Assembly: GCF_042920265.1 (NCBI RefSeq)
Contig: NZ_JBDQZI010000015.1
Coordinates: 38,371 to 102,370 of the forward strand
Source: Lysinibacillus_B sp042920265
Lineage (GTDB): Bacteria > Bacillota > Bacilli > Bacillales_A > Planococcaceae
Reading direction: 5' to 3'
Length of the DNA stretch: 64,000 nucleotides
The stretch's first letter is position 1, and every line of letters starts with the position of its first letter. The notes under the pieces are model-generated. The model searched no databases and was not told the DNA's origin. It saw only the letters and a program-made list of their open reading frames with translations. A program made the position numbers and the translations under genes. Below are positions 44,319 to 54,884 of this stretch, in pieces.

Positions 44319-47315
44319 ATGAAACGAAATTGGAATGAAGACGAACTTCTAGAACATTTTACCTTATTACCAATTGAAAGAAAGCTGATTGGAAATAAAA
44401 CAGGGGCAAGTCGTTTAGGCTTTACAGTATTATTAAAGTACTTTCAGCAAGAGGCACGATTTCCTGCAAAAAAACAGGATATTCCCAAAGTGGTCATTGA
44501 ATTTATAGCACATCAATTAGGATTTTCTCCAACGCTCTTTGAAGAATATCGTTGGGGAGCAGAGGAAAGAAATTTTACTTATCATCGAAAGCAAATTAGG
44601 GAATTCTTCGATTTTAGAGAGCTAACGGCAAAGGACAATGATCTTTTGACAGATTGGTTAAACGAACAAGTTCACTTTATACATGATACTGACTATTTAA
44701 AAAATCAGGCATATAGTCTGTTTCGCAAGTGGAAAGTCGAACCTCCTTCAAACGGGAGTTTAAAGCGAATGATTGATTCTGCCATCGATATTTTTGAAAA
44801 GAATTTGTACGAATCGATTTATCAGCAGCTATCTCCTAAGACTTGGTCACGATTAGATGCGTTACTGGAATCTTTTGCTGATGAGGTATCAGCAGAAGGC
44901 TTTGAAGAAGAATTTCATAAGGAAAGGGAATCCGATATTTTAACTTTTCGCCAACTTTTATCTTCTCCTAGCAAACCAAGTGTAAACACTATGGAAATAG
45001 AAATTTAAAAATTGTTTGCGATTCGGCATCTACACATTCCTCCAAGATTATTTCATCATTTGACTCCGAAATTAGTAAAGAAATATCGACTTCGTGCAGC
45101 TACAGAAACTGTAACGGAATTGCGTGCACACCCTGCACCCATTCGCTATACCCTTCTTGCCATTTTATTTTCGCATCGTCATGAGGAAGTTATTGATTAT
45201 TTAGCTGATTTATTGGATGAAATTACGCTTAAATTCGGAAATAAGGCCAAAAATACAACTCGAAAAGAAGCAGTAGAAGAATTAGAAAGAGTCCAAGGAA
45301 AAAACAAATATATTGTCAATCTATTAAAAGCATCCGTAGATCATCCAGAAGGGGTCATTCAAGATACCTTATTCCCTATTGTTAGCTCTGATATGATTCG
45401 AGATATTATTAAGGACATGACAAAAAATAACCGGGAGTACAAAGAAAAAATCTATACAAAAATGCACTCTTCTTACCAAGGGCATTATCGGAAGTCTCTT
45501 TCTAAAATTTTAAACAACCTTACTTTTCGCTCAAATAATCAATTTCACCAGCCGATTATTGAGGCTATCCAACTTATACGAGAGTATGGAGAAAGTGGGC
45601 AACGTTATTTTGCTGCTGGGGATGAGGTTCCCGTTGAGGGAGTCATTCAGCCTAAGTGGAAGGATATTATTGTTGAAACGGATAGTAAAGGGATGGAGAG
45701 GGTGAACCGAATCAATTATGAGATTGCTGTTTTACATTCGCTTCGCACTCGACTTCGTTGTAAGGAAATTTGGATCGAGGGCGCTGATCGTTATCGAAAT
45801 CCGGATGAAGATCTGCCTCAAGATTTTGATGAGCACAAGGAAGAATATTTTCAAGCACTTAAAGCTCCTCTTGATGTAGAGCCTTTTATCAAAGATATTA
45901 TACAGATGATGAAAGATAAACTCCAATTATTGAATCAAGGGATAGAAGATCAAAGTAATGAAAAAGTAGCGATTACTACCAGAAATAACAAGGGATGGAT
46001 TAGAGTTACTCCACTCGAAAAGCAACCTGAACCTCCACATGTGACAATGCTTAAACAGGAGATTAAGAACCGTTGGACCGATATTAACCTATTGGATTTA
46101 TTAAAAGAAACAGATTTTCACACGGAGTTCACCAAACACTTTAAGACCACAGCCAATCGAGAGATTTTAGATCGAGAAACTGTCCAACGACGGCTTCTTC
46201 TAAGTTTATTTGGATTAGGAACAAATACAGGTTTGAAAACTGTTTCAGCAGGGAACCGCCTAGATGGTTATCGGGAACTTCGGTATATACGTCAAAAATT
46301 TATTCATAAGGATCATTTGAGAAAAGCCAACGCAGAGGTTACAAACCATATCATCTACAATCGAATGAAAGAGGTATGGGGAGAAGCTACCACTGCATGT
46401 GCTTCCGATTCAAAACATTTTGGCTCTTGGGATCAGAACCTGCTCTCGGAATGGCACCCTCGTTATAAGAAACATGGAGTCATGATCTATTGGCATACAG
46501 ATCGAAAGTCAGCTTGTATCTATTCTCAGCTTAAGTCCTGCCTTTCTTCGGAGGTGGCAGCAATGATGGAAGGGGTTCTTCGTCACTGTACGGACATGGA
46601 GGTTGACCGAAATTATGTCGATACACACGGACAAAGTGTTGTTGCTTTTGCTTTTTGTCATCTACTTGGTTTTAAGCTGATGCCACGTTTTAAAAATATT
46701 GGGTCTCAAAAGCTATATCGTCCAGAAGCCGGCATGAATGAGGAATATCCTCATCTACAACAGGCTTTAAGCAGACCGATTAACTGGGATCTTATTCGGC
46801 AGCAGTATGAACAAATTATTAAGTTTGCAACTGCTCTACGGTTGGGTACTGCTTCTGCCGAATCCATATTAAAGCGATTTACAAGGGATACGAAACATCC
46901 AACCTATCAGGCTTTATGTGAATTAGGAAAAGCTATTAAAACAATCTTTTTATGTGATTATTTACACTATGAAGAGATTCGTAGGGAGATCCATGAAGGA
47001 TTAAATACAGTGGAACAATGGAACTCGGTGAATACCTATATTTTCTATGGAAAAAACAGTGAAATTCGTTCCAATTCGATAGAAGATCAAGAGGTGTCCG
47101 CCTTATCACTTCAATTGTTGCAAAATTGCTTAGTCTATATGAATACCTTAATGGTGCAAGAAGTTCTTTATGACAATAATCAATATTGGTTGAAGAAAAT
47201 GACTCCGGAAGATTTTAGGGGAATAACACCTTTATTTTATCATCATGTCAATCCATACGGAACTTTTGAACTTGATATGGATCAGCGAATACCTATTAAG
47301 TTGAAAGTCTCATAG
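44319..47315 (+). pseudogene. tnpA: Tn3-family transposase broken by an in-frame TAA
   Basis: Two frames in the same phase, 44319-45005 and 45012-47315, are separated only by TAA at 45006-45008 (EIEI, stop, KLFAIRHLH). Joined they give about 998 codons, the normal Tn3 TnpA length. Catalytic regions are present: CASDSKHFGSWDQ for the first Asp, VDTHGQ for the second and the ALCELGKAIKT region for the Glu. No 38-bp terminal repeats are recognisable on either side, so this is a stranded relic. It is distinct from the complete transposon at 47843. Confidence 0.85.
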
Positions 47316-47339
47316 TTGTCATAATTTGGGACGGTAATA

Positions 47340-47382
47340 AAACCAGCTAATAAACACCTGTCAAGATATTAGCTGGTTTCCC
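47340..47382. terminator. Hairpin after the Tn3 relic
   Basis: AAACCAGCTAATA pairs with TATTAGCTGGTTT across a 15-base loop, 26 bp after the transposase stop. Confidence 0.7.
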
Positions 47383-47530
47383 GTTAATCAGAGACTAATC
47401 CTTACTTCAGAAAAGCGCCCTTTAACAGAAGACTCAATTTCAAGATAATATTAAAGACAATTAATTCCTTTTCACTTAATGCTGTTCGTTACTTAAAAAA
47501 AGAAGTGGTCAGTAAATGACCATCTCGAAT

Positions 47531-47842
47531 TTATACATTAACTTTATAACTCAGCTTTAACTCATCTCCAGGTAATCCTCTTATACCCCAGTTATGTTTT
47601 GGTGTTTCAAAAATTGTAATCTCAATATCTTGTGGAGATATATTCAATTCACTATTAATACGTTTAAATAGTAACTTTAGTAATTGCTTTTGGCTTCTAC
47701 CGAACGACCTTCGAACATACTAACTTCAATTACTGTATATGATTCAGTTCTTCCACTCGCGAAATAAAAATCTTCCTTATCCAAAGGGAAGAAACGATGA
47801 AACCTCTTATCAGATGGAAAATCAAGTGCTTCCACCATACAC
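47531..47842 (-). pseudogene. Tautomerase-family gene, cut by transposon and frameshifted
   Basis: On the minus strand the frame reads VEALDFPSDKRFHRFFPLDK, then YTVIEVSMFEGRSVEAK, shifts by one base at an A run (near 47695), and continues KQLLKLLFKRINSELNISPQ, then PKHNWGIRGLPGDELKL to a stop at 47531. The GRS and NWGIRG motifs fit the tautomerase family (as in YolI-like proteins). The usual N-terminus is missing because the left end of the cadmium transposon begins exactly at 47843. Confidence 0.75.
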
Positions 47843-47880
47843 GGGGTAGCGTCAGGAAAATGCGGATTTACAACGCTAAG
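47843..47880 (+). repeat. Left 38-bp terminal repeat of the cadmium transposon
   Basis: Begins GGGGTAGCGTCAGGAAAATG and ends AACGCTAAG. Identical to 63880-63917, and identity continues beyond it to the end of the window. Confidence 0.95.
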
Positions 47881-47894
47881 GAAATTCCCATACT

Positions 47895-47938
47895 AAAAAG
47901 CCAAATTTCTCAACATCAATTGAGAAATTTGGCTTTTT
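47895..47938. terminator. Hairpin inside the transposon's left end
   Basis: A perfect 19-bp stem (AAAAAGCCAAATTTCTCAA with 47920-47938) with A and T runs. It insulates the transposon and recurs at 63932-63975. Confidence 0.85.
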
Positions 47939-48049
47939 CCGTTGCTCAGTTAAAGCGTCCTTTAGTTGTATATTTCCTGTTAATATCCCTTTTGAAGCAT
48001 AACATTGTTTTCAATGATCGCACCCGATAGTTGACGCCCATTTTAGAAC

Positions 48050-50179
48050 CTATTCTTTGATTTTCAATAAGCGTAAACTGTTTAATGTTACAAGTAAAGT
48101 TGCTCCCATATCAGCAAATATAGCTATCCAAAGTGTTAACCAACCGGGCATGACCAAAAGTAATGCCACTAATTTAATCGCCAAAGAGAAGGTAATGTTT
48201 TGCTTGATGATTGCTAAAGCCTTACGGCTTAATTTTATTGTATATGGCAATTTACTCAAATCATCAGACATTAAGGCGATGTCAGCCGTTTCTAAAGCTG
48301 TATCAGTTCCAGCACCACCCATTGCTACACCAACGGTAGATGCCGCAAGGGCTGGAGCATCATTCACGCCATCTCCGACCATCCCCACACTTTGATGTTT
48401 TTCTCGAAGTTCTTTAATAAAATTAAGCTTATCTTCTGGAAGTAAGTCAGCTTTAATATCCGAAACACCAACTTGTTTTCCGATGGCTGTTGCCGTTCTT
48501 TGGTTATCGCCTGTTAGCATCACTGTTTCGATTCCCATATTGTTCAACTTGCCGATAACTTCTTTAGACGATTCCCTCATTTCATCGGCTACGGCAATAA
48601 ACGAAAGAATTTCTTTTTCTGTTCCTAACACCATCACCGTTTTACCTTGAGTTTGCATATCGGCAATTTTTTCTTTCCTATCGCTTGAAATGCTTCCGTG
48701 TAATTCCTCAAAAAGATTTGGACTTCCCACATAATACATTTCATTATTTATTTTGGCTTTAACGCCTTTACCTGTAATGGATTGAAAATCCTCTACTGTT
48801 ACTTCGTTGAATTTTAATCCATTTTCTTCTGCTTTTCGCATAATCGCTGAAGCAAGAGGGTGCTGTGATCCTTTTTCAATGGCTGCTGTTATGGTCATTA
48901 ATTCATTTTCATTTCTACCATATGTCACAATGTCTGTTACAGCAGGAATCCCTTTGGTTAATGTTCCTGTTTTATCAAAGGCTATCGCTTTTAAGTGTCC
49001 TGCTTCTTCTAAATGGATACCACCTTTAATTAAAACACCATTTTTCGCTGCATTTCCTATTGCTGTAACCACAGCAACTGGAGTTGAGACTACTAAGGCA
49101 CAAGGACAACCAACCACTAATACAGCTAAGCCTTGATAAATCCATTGGCTCCAGTCTCCGCCAAATAATGGTGGAACTACCGCAATTAAAAGAGCTAGTA
49201 TGACAATAGCTGGTGTATAGTATTTTGCAAATTTATCGACAAACGCTTGAGAAGGGGCCCGTTCTGCTTGGGCTTCTTCTACCAAGTGAATGATTTTTGA
49301 AAGAGTAGTATCTTCAACTCGTTTTGTTACTTTAACCTCAAGTAACCCTTCTTCATTCAAGGTTCCTGCAAATACTTCATCATTTGTGGTTTTCGTTACT
49401 GGAACACTTTCACCTGTAATCGCAGCCTGATTTAATGTCGATGTACCTTTAACCACTATTCCATCCATTGCTAACTTTTGACCGGGCTTAACAATCATGA
49501 TGTCTCCAACTTGAATATCATCAACATGAATCATCATTTCTTCATTGCCTCGTCGAATTAACGCTTCTTTTGGGGCAATATCCATTAAAGATTCAATAGA
49601 TTGACGTGCTTTATCCATTGAATAACGCTCTAATGCTTCACTAATCGCAAATAGGATAACAACGGTTGCCCCTTCACCCCATTCACCAATGATTGCAGCT
49701 CCTATAATTGCAATAGTCATAAGCGTATTCATATCGAAATTTAATCTGCTTAGATTTTTGAGACCTTTAATGAATAACGAATATCCACCGATTAAAATGG
49801 ACGCTGCATAACCAATTGTCGGTAGAACATGCTCTTCACCATACTGCTCTCCTAAGAACCAGCTAACTACAAGTAAAAGAGCTGATATATATACCTTAAT
49901 GTTTTCTTTCTGCTTCCAAAAAGGTTCTCGTTCTACCCTTTGTTCTTTTTCATCTCGAATTTTTAAATTTTCAAATGCTCCTGCTTTTTCTAATTCTTCA
50001 ATGGTTGTCGTCCCTTTAACATAAACTTTAGATGCTCCGAAATTTACTTTCGCATCCTGAACACCGGGAAGTTCTTTAACATTATTTTCAAAAATGGCTG
50101 CACAGTTAGTACAAGTAAATCCTTGAACACGATAGGCTTTCATTTCTTCTTCAGACAGTTTTGCTTTCCCACTAGACAT
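48050..50179 (-). CDS. cadA: CadA, cadmium/zinc-exporting P1B-type ATPase
   Basis: 709 residues. An N-terminal heavy-metal domain with GFTCTNCAAIF (CxxC) is followed by membrane helices. The TGES actuator motif, the CPC metal channel (GCPCALVVSTP), the phosphorylation site DKTGTLT and the HP and GDGVND motifs are present, with closing helices after. It pumps Cd2+, Zn2+ or Pb2+ out of the cell at the cost of ATP. Its start overlaps the cadC stop by eight bases, and it is transcribed from the cad operator region at 50558-50622. Confidence 0.96.
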   Translation of the reverse strand: MSSGKAKLSEEEMKAYRVQGFTCTNCAAIFENNVKELPGVQDAKVNFGASKVYVKGTTTIEELEKAGAFENLKIRDEKEQRVEREPFWKQKENIKVYISALLLVVSWFLGEQYGEEHVLPTIGYAASILIGGYSLFIKGLKNLSRLNFDMNTLMTIAIIGAAIIGEWGEGATVVILFAISEALERYSMDKARQSIESLMDIAPKEALIRRGNEEMMIHVDDIQVGDIMIVKPGQKLAMDGIVVKGTSTLNQAAITGESVPVTKTTNDEVFAGTLNEEGLLEVKVTKRVEDTTLSKIIHLVEEAQAERAPSQAFVDKFAKYYTPAIVILALLIAVVPPLFGGDWSQWIYQGLAVLVVGCPCALVVSTPVAVVTAIGNAAKNGVLIKGGIHLEEAGHLKAIAFDKTGTLTKGIPAVTDIVTYGRNENELMTITAAIEKGSQHPLASAIMRKAEENGLKFNEVTVEDFQSITGKGVKAKINNEMYYVGSPNLFEELHGSISSDRKEKIADMQTQGKTVMVLGTEKEILSFIAVADEMRESSKEVIGKLNNMGIETVMLTGDNQRTATAIGKQVGVSDIKADLLPEDKLNFIKELREKHQSVGMVGDGVNDAPALAASTVGVAMGGAGTDTALETADIALMSDDLSKLPYTIKLSRKALAIIKQNITFSLAIKLVALLLVMPGWLTLWIAIFADMGATLLVTLNSLRLLKIKE

Positions 50180-50540
50180 TGATCTTCACCTCTTTCTTAT
50201 GTGCCAATGCAATCATCATAATTTGTCTGATATGCTCATCATCTAATGAATAAAATGCAAGTTTTCCCTCTTTTCGAAACTTAACAATCCCTTGCTTATG
50301 GAGCGTTCGCAGGTGATGAGAGGCATTTGCAACCGTAACACCTATAATATTTGCTATATCACACACACACAGTTCGTCATCTTGACATAAAGCATAGGTA
50401 ATTTTTGCTCTATTTTCATCTGCAATAGCTTTTAACATTTGGGCAACACTAGAAATATCTACTGTCTGTAAATTACCTTGTATTCGATTGACCTTTTCTT
50501 CGTCATAACAATAAATTTCACAAGTATCTTTCTTAATCAC
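50172..50540 (-). CDS. cadC: CadC, ArsR/SmtB-type metal-sensing repressor
   Basis: 122 residues. Cysteines at DTCEIYC near the N-terminus and ELCVCD in the recognition region form the CadC thiolate metal site. The winged helix contains NIIGVTVANASHHLRTLHKQ. Binding of Cd, Pb or Zn releases it from the operator and derepresses cadCA. It is the first gene of the operon; two operator palindromes lie upstream. Confidence 0.95.
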   Translation of the reverse strand: MIKKDTCEIYCYDEEKVNRIQGNLQTVDISSVAQMLKAIADENRAKITYALCQDDELCVCDIANIIGVTVANASHHLRTLHKQGIVKFRKEGKLAFYSLDDEHIRQIMMIALAHKKEVKINV

Positions 50541-50557
50541 ATTCTCACCCCAATATC

Positions 50558-50622
50558 ATTCAAGTGTTTATTTGAATATAGTATAACCATTTTTAATAAT
50601 TCATTCAAGTGTTTGTTTGAAT
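50558..50622 (-). promoter_or_regulatory. cad operator, two palindromes
   Basis: ATTCAAGTGTTTATTTGAAT (50558-50577) and ATTCAAGTGTTTGTTTGAAT (50603-50622) match the form of known CadC boxes (TTCAAATAAACACTTGAA type) and overlap the cadC promoter. Two boxes 45 bases apart allow two dimers. Confidence 0.88.
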
Positions 50623-50740
50623 GAGTAAAAAAATTCATAAAAAAAGAATTGGAGTACCCAATTCTAATAACAAAATAACCAAACTGCATAAGACTTTAAG
50701 TACATAACATTATCTGGCCAATTAATGGAATAGGACTGAA

Positions 50741-51316
50741 CTATTTGTTCTCTTCCGATAGCTTTCTATATAATGAAGCCCTAGACACATTTGTAATTTC
50801 ACAAATTTGATTTACAGTCATATTTCCTTCTTTATATAGCTTTACTGCATAATTCATTCCCGCATGATTTTTATGATATTTCTTTATCCGACCTTTAAAC
50901 TTTCCTTCTTTCTTAGCCAGCTCAATCCCTTCACGTTGACGCATACGGATAAGATCTCTCTCTAACTGGTTAACACCAGCCATTACTGTAATTAAGAATT
51001 GGCTGTATGGATTATCCTCTGATAAATCTAGCCATGTATCCTTGAGTGATTTTAAGCTGGCTTTTTTCCTTCGTATGTAATCGATCAATTCAAATAAATC
51101 TTGTGTACTACGAGTAATTCGAGTTAAATCTGTAACATAAATGGTGTCACCATCTTGTAAGTCCTCTAACATTTTTTGAAGTTGCTCACGTTCCTTCGTT
51201 GCCCCAGAAACTTTTTCTTCGTATATAATATCCATTCCGAATTCGCTTAGCTGCTGAAATTGTCTTGAAGGGTTTTGACTAGTTGAACTGACACGTACAT
51301 AACCAATTTTCCGCAA
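50741..51316 (-). CDS. tnpR: Serine resolvase of the cadmium transposon
   Basis: 191 residues. Catalytic Ser in YVRVSSTSQN, conserved LTRITRS with active-site Arg residues, GVNQLERDLIRMRQREGIEL, and a C-terminal HTH (NQICEITNVSRASLYRKL). All key residues are present, so it should resolve cointegrates at the res site upstream. It is divergent from tnpA, which is usual for Tn3-type elements of this subgroup. Its apparent failure to act on the direct copy at 63880 is notable. Confidence 0.93.
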   Translation of the reverse strand: MRKIGYVRVSSTSQNPSRQFQQLSEFGMDIIYEEKVSGATKEREQLQKMLEDLQDGDTIYVTDLTRITRSTQDLFELIDYIRRKKASLKSLKDTWLDLSEDNPYSQFLITVMAGVNQLERDLIRMRQREGIELAKKEGKFKGRIKKYHKNHAGMNYAVKLYKEGNMTVNQICEITNVSRASLYRKLSEENK

Positions 51317-51462
51317 AATATCACCTCACTTTTGAGACAAGTCTTATGAGACGCTCTTAACTATGATTTTACCAGTCTACTTCATTTGTATCAATAGAGT
51401 ACACTCTATTGATATATAATTGAACTAATAAATTGAAAAATACAGAAATGGGATGATATTGA
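51317..51462. promoter_or_regulatory. res site and divergent promoters
   Basis: A 26-bp palindrome at 51389-51414 (TATCAATAGAGT, AC, and its complement) is the likely crossover subsite. Further half-sites (GAGACAAGTCTTATGAGACG) lie nearer the resolvase start. Both tnpR and tnpA promoters must overlap this 146-bp gap, so resolvase binding should repress both. Confidence 0.8.
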
Positions 51463-54429
51463 ATGAAAATTGCGAGAGGTAGAGAATTGCTTACACCGGA
51501 ACAGAGACAGTCTTTTATGCAAATCCCTGAAGATGAATGGATATTGGGGACCTACTTCACTTTTTCCAATCGTGATTTAGAAATAGTTAATAAGCGAAGG
51601 AGGGAAGAAAACCGTTTAGGGTTTGCCGTTCAATTAGCTGTTCTTCGGTATCCCGGTTGGCCATACACTCATATCAAAAGCATCCCAGATTTGGTCATAC
51701 AATATATATCGAAACAGATTGGTGCTAGTCCATCCTCGCTTGATCATTATCCTCAAAGGGAAAATACACTTTGGGATCATTTGAAAGAAATTCGAAGTGA
51801 ATATGACTTTGTAACTTTTACCCTGAGTGAATATCGAATGACGTTTAAGTACCTTCATCAATTAGCTTTGGAAAATGGTGATACTATTCATCTACTGCAT
51901 GAATGCATAGATTTTCTAAGAAAAAACAAAATTATACTGCCTGCTATCACTACACTTGAAAGAATGGTGTGGGAAGCAAGGGCGATGGCTGAAAAGAAGC
52001 TATTTAATACAGTTAGTAGATCTCTTACAAATGAGCAAAAAGAAAAACTTGAAGAGATTATTACTTCGCAGCATCCATCCGAATCCAATAAAACGATATT
52101 GGGTTGGTTAAAGGAACCACCGGGTCATCCTTCACCCGAAACTTTTCTAAAAGTAATAGAACGACTTGAATACCTACGAGAAATGGAATTAGAAACAGTG
52201 CAAATTAGCCATTTGCATCGTAATCGTCTATTACAGCTTTCTCGCTTAGGTTCAAGATACGAACCGTATGCGTTCCGTGACTTTCAAGAAAATAAACGTT
52301 ATTCGATATTAGCCGTCTATTTATTACAACTTACTCAGGAGCTAACAGATAAAGCGTTTGAAATTCATGATAGGCAAATACTTAGTTTGTTATCAAAAGG
52401 CCGTAAGGCTCAAGAGGAAATCCAGAAACAAAACGGTAAAAAGCTAAATGAGAAAGTTATACACTTTACGAACATCGGACAAGCATTAATTAAAGCAAGA
52501 GAGGAAAAACTAGACGTTTTTAAGGTTTTAGAATCAGTTATTGAATGGAATACCTTTGTCTGTTCAGTAGAAGAGGCTCAGGAGCTTGCACGTCCTGCCG
52601 ACTATGATTATTTGGACTTACTGCAAAAACGATTTTATTCACTTAGAAAATATACGCCAACGCTATTAAGGGTACTGGAATTTCATTCTACAAAGGCAAA
52701 TGAACCACTTTTACAAGCCGTAGAGATTATTCGAGGAATGAACGAATCCGGAAAGCGAAAAGTGCCTGATGACTCACCCGTGGATTTTATTTCAAAACGA
52801 TGGAAAAAGCATTTATATGAGGATGATGGTACAACAATTAATCGTCATTACTATGAAATGGCTGTTTTAACAGAACTTCGGGAGCATGTTCGTGCAGGAG
52901 ATGTTTCCATTGTTGGCAGTAGACAATATAGGGATTTTGAGGAATATTTGTTTTCGGAAGATACATGGAATCAATCGAAGGGGAATACGAGATTATCAGT
53001 TAATTTATCATTCGAAGATTATATAACGGAGAGAACCAGCAGCCTTAATGAAAGGTTAAAATGGTTAGCTGCCAATTCCAACAAGTTGGATGGAGTTTCT
53101 CTTGAAAAAGGAAAACTGTCACTTGCACGCTTAGAAAAAGATGTTCCAGAAGAAGCAAAAAAGTTTAGTGCAAGCCTTTATCAGATGCTACCAAGAATAA
53201 AATTAACCGATTTACTCATGGATGTTGCTCATATAACAGGATTTCATGAGCAATTCACCCATGCTTCCAATAATCGAAAACCAGATAAAGAAGAAACAAT
53301 CATTATCATGGCTGCCCTTTTAGGGATGGGAATGAATATTGGCTTGAGCAAGATGGCCGAAGCCACACCCGGACTTACATATAAGCAACTAGCTAATGTA
53401 TCTCAATGGCGCATGTATGAAGATGCAATGAATAAAGCCCAAGCCATTTTAGTAAATTTTCATCATAAATTACAGTTGTCCTCCTATTGGGGCGACGGTA
53501 CAACATCCTCGTCAGATGGTATGAGAATGCAGCTAGGTGTTTCATCACTGCATGCAGATGCAAACCCACATTACGGGACTGGAAAAGGAGCAACTATCTA
53601 CCGTTTTACTAGTGATCAATTCTCTTCTTATTACACAAAGATTATACATACAAATTCAAGGGATGCTATTCATGTTTTGGATGGATTGTTGCACCACGAG
53701 ACGGATCTAAATATAGAAGAGCATTATACAGACACAGCTGGTTACACAGACCAAATATTCGGACTGACTCATTTATTAGGATTTAAATTTGCTCCTAGAA
53801 TAAGAGATTTATCAGACTCGAAATTATTTACAATAGATAAAGCAAGTGAGTATCCAAAATTAGAAGCCATTTTACGTGGACAAATAAATAAAAAGGTCAT
53901 TAAAGAAAATTATGAGGATGTTTTGCGATTAGCTCATTCTATAAGGGAGGGAACAGTTTCAGCCTCCCTTATAATGGGGAAACTAGGTTCCTATTCAAGA
54001 CAAAACAGCTTAGCTACCGCCTTACGTGAGATGGGCCGAATAGAAAAAACGATCTTTATTTTGAATTACATTTCAGATGAATCATTAAGAAGAAAAATAC
54101 AAAGAGGATTGAATAAAGGAGAAGCCATGAATGGATTAGCAAGGGCTATTTTCTTTGGAAAACAAGGTGAGCTTAGAGAACGAACCATACAGCATCAATT
54201 GCAAAGGGCCAGTGCCTTAAACATAATCATTAATGCCATCAGTATCTGGAATACCTTACATCTAACAAAAGCAGTTGAATATCAAAAACAGTCTGGTAGT
54301 TTTAATGAAGAATTATTGCACCATATATCGCCTCTAGGTTGGGAACATATTAATTTACTAGGAGAATACCATTTTAATTCCGAGAAAATAGTCTCGTTAG
54401 ATTCTTTAAGACCATTGAAATTTTCTTAA
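51463..54429 (+). CDS. tnpA: Tn3-family transposase, intact
   Basis: 988 residues, the standard length. Acidic residues at WGDGTTSSSDG, YTDTAGYTDQ and LREMGRIEK fit the DDE site, and LHHISPLGWEHINLLGEYHF is the conserved end. It makes replicative, cointegrate-forming transposition between the 38-bp ends. Clearly different from the broken transposase at 44319, so these are two separate insertions. Confidence 0.95.
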   Translation: MKIARGRELLTPEQRQSFMQIPEDEWILGTYFTFSNRDLEIVNKRRREENRLGFAVQLAVLRYPGWPYTHIKSIPDLVIQYISKQIGASPSSLDHYPQRENTLWDHLKEIRSEYDFVTFTLSEYRMTFKYLHQLALENGDTIHLLHECIDFLRKNKIILPAITTLERMVWEARAMAEKKLFNTVSRSLTNEQKEKLEEIITSQHPSESNKTILGWLKEPPGHPSPETFLKVIERLEYLREMELETVQISHLHRNRLLQLSRLGSRYEPYAFRDFQENKRYSILAVYLLQLTQELTDKAFEIHDRQILSLLSKGRKAQEEIQKQNGKKLNEKVIHFTNIGQALIKAREEKLDVFKVLESVIEWNTFVCSVEEAQELARPADYDYLDLLQKRFYSLRKYTPTLLRVLEFHSTKANEPLLQAVEIIRGMNESGKRKVPDDSPVDFISKRWKKHLYEDDGTTINRHYYEMAVLTELREHVRAGDVSIVGSRQYRDFEEYLFSEDTWNQSKGNTRLSVNLSFEDYITERTSSLNERLKWLAANSNKLDGVSLEKGKLSLARLEKDVPEEAKKFSASLYQMLPRIKLTDLLMDVAHITGFHEQFTHASNNRKPDKEETIIIMAALLGMGMNIGLSKMAEATPGLTYKQLANVSQWRMYEDAMNKAQAILVNFHHKLQLSSYWGDGTTSSSDGMRMQLGVSSLHADANPHYGTGKGATIYRFTSDQFSSYYTKIIHTNSRDAIHVLDGLLHHETDLNIEEHYTDTAGYTDQIFGLTHLLGFKFAPRIRDLSDSKLFTIDKASEYPKLEAILRGQINKKVIKENYEDVLRLAHSIREGTVSASLIMGKLGSYSRQNSLATALREMGRIEKTIFILNYISDESLRRKIQRGLNKGEAMNGLARAIFFGKQGELRERTIQHQLQRASALNIIINAISIWNTLHLTKAVEYQKQSGSFNEELLHHISPLGWEHINLLGEYHFNSEKIVSLDSLRPLKFS

Positions 54430-54465
54430 CGTTGTTAAAAATGGGGGAATCGTCTCGAAAATGTG

Positions 54466-54503
54466 CTTAGCGTTGTAAATCCGCATTTTCCTGACGGGAC
54501 CCC
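54466..54503 (-). repeat. Right 38-bp terminal repeat of the cadmium transposon
   Basis: The reverse complement begins GGGGTCCCGTCAGGAAAATG, two bases different from the left end. It starts 37 bp after the tnpA stop. AACAA follows directly. Confidence 0.95.
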
Positions 54504-54884
54504 AACAAGGGCTGGTGCTAATCGCACCGTAACGCCCTAAAAGAAAATGAAATACTTGCTCCGCATTATTAATATTTGCTTAATAAATATTCAACCCATT
54601 GTAGACACAACAAGTGTACAAAACATCCAATATCGGAAATTTGATGTTATAGACCTAACGTAGAATACATAGAATCCTATATATATTGTTAATTAATAAG
54701 CCATATTATCAATTGTTATAATACGTGTACTAATCCTCTAGTTGTTAGATTCTTCTAGTTCTATCGTATGGTTCTTCTTGTTTGTTAATTTCTCTATATT
54801 CGTTTTCTATTAGTAGAGTCGAGCGAGTAGAGCCTAGACAGCGGACACCCATCTTATATAAAGAGCATTTCGTGACCCCCCCCC
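54504..54884. other. Gap between transposon end and rep, with a C9 tract
   Basis: No gene is supported in about 380 bases. A run of nine C (54876-54884) directly abuts the rep stop codon. No clear terminator for rep is visible here. Confidence 0.5.

Larger units (their letters stand above)
47843..54503. mobile_element. Tn3-family cadmium-resistance transposon, complete copy
   Basis: 6,661 bp between 38-bp inverted ends (47843-47880 and 54466-54503) that differ at two bases and match the Tn1546-type end (GGGGTAGCGTCAGGAAAATG start). Contents: cadA, cadC, a serine resolvase, a res site and a full-length transposase. The immediate flanks differ (TACAC left, AACAA right), so there is no direct target duplication across this copy. 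AACAA instead reappears in front of the second left end at 63880. Confidence 0.92.

Noticed and set aside
47843..54503. Simple insertion of the cadmium transposon with a 5-bp target duplication
   Set aside because: The flanks TACAC and AACAA differ; the matching AACAA is found at the second copy instead.
54876..54884. C9 tract as a phase-variable switch of rep
   Set aside because: It lies after the rep stop codon, so length changes would not alter the protein.
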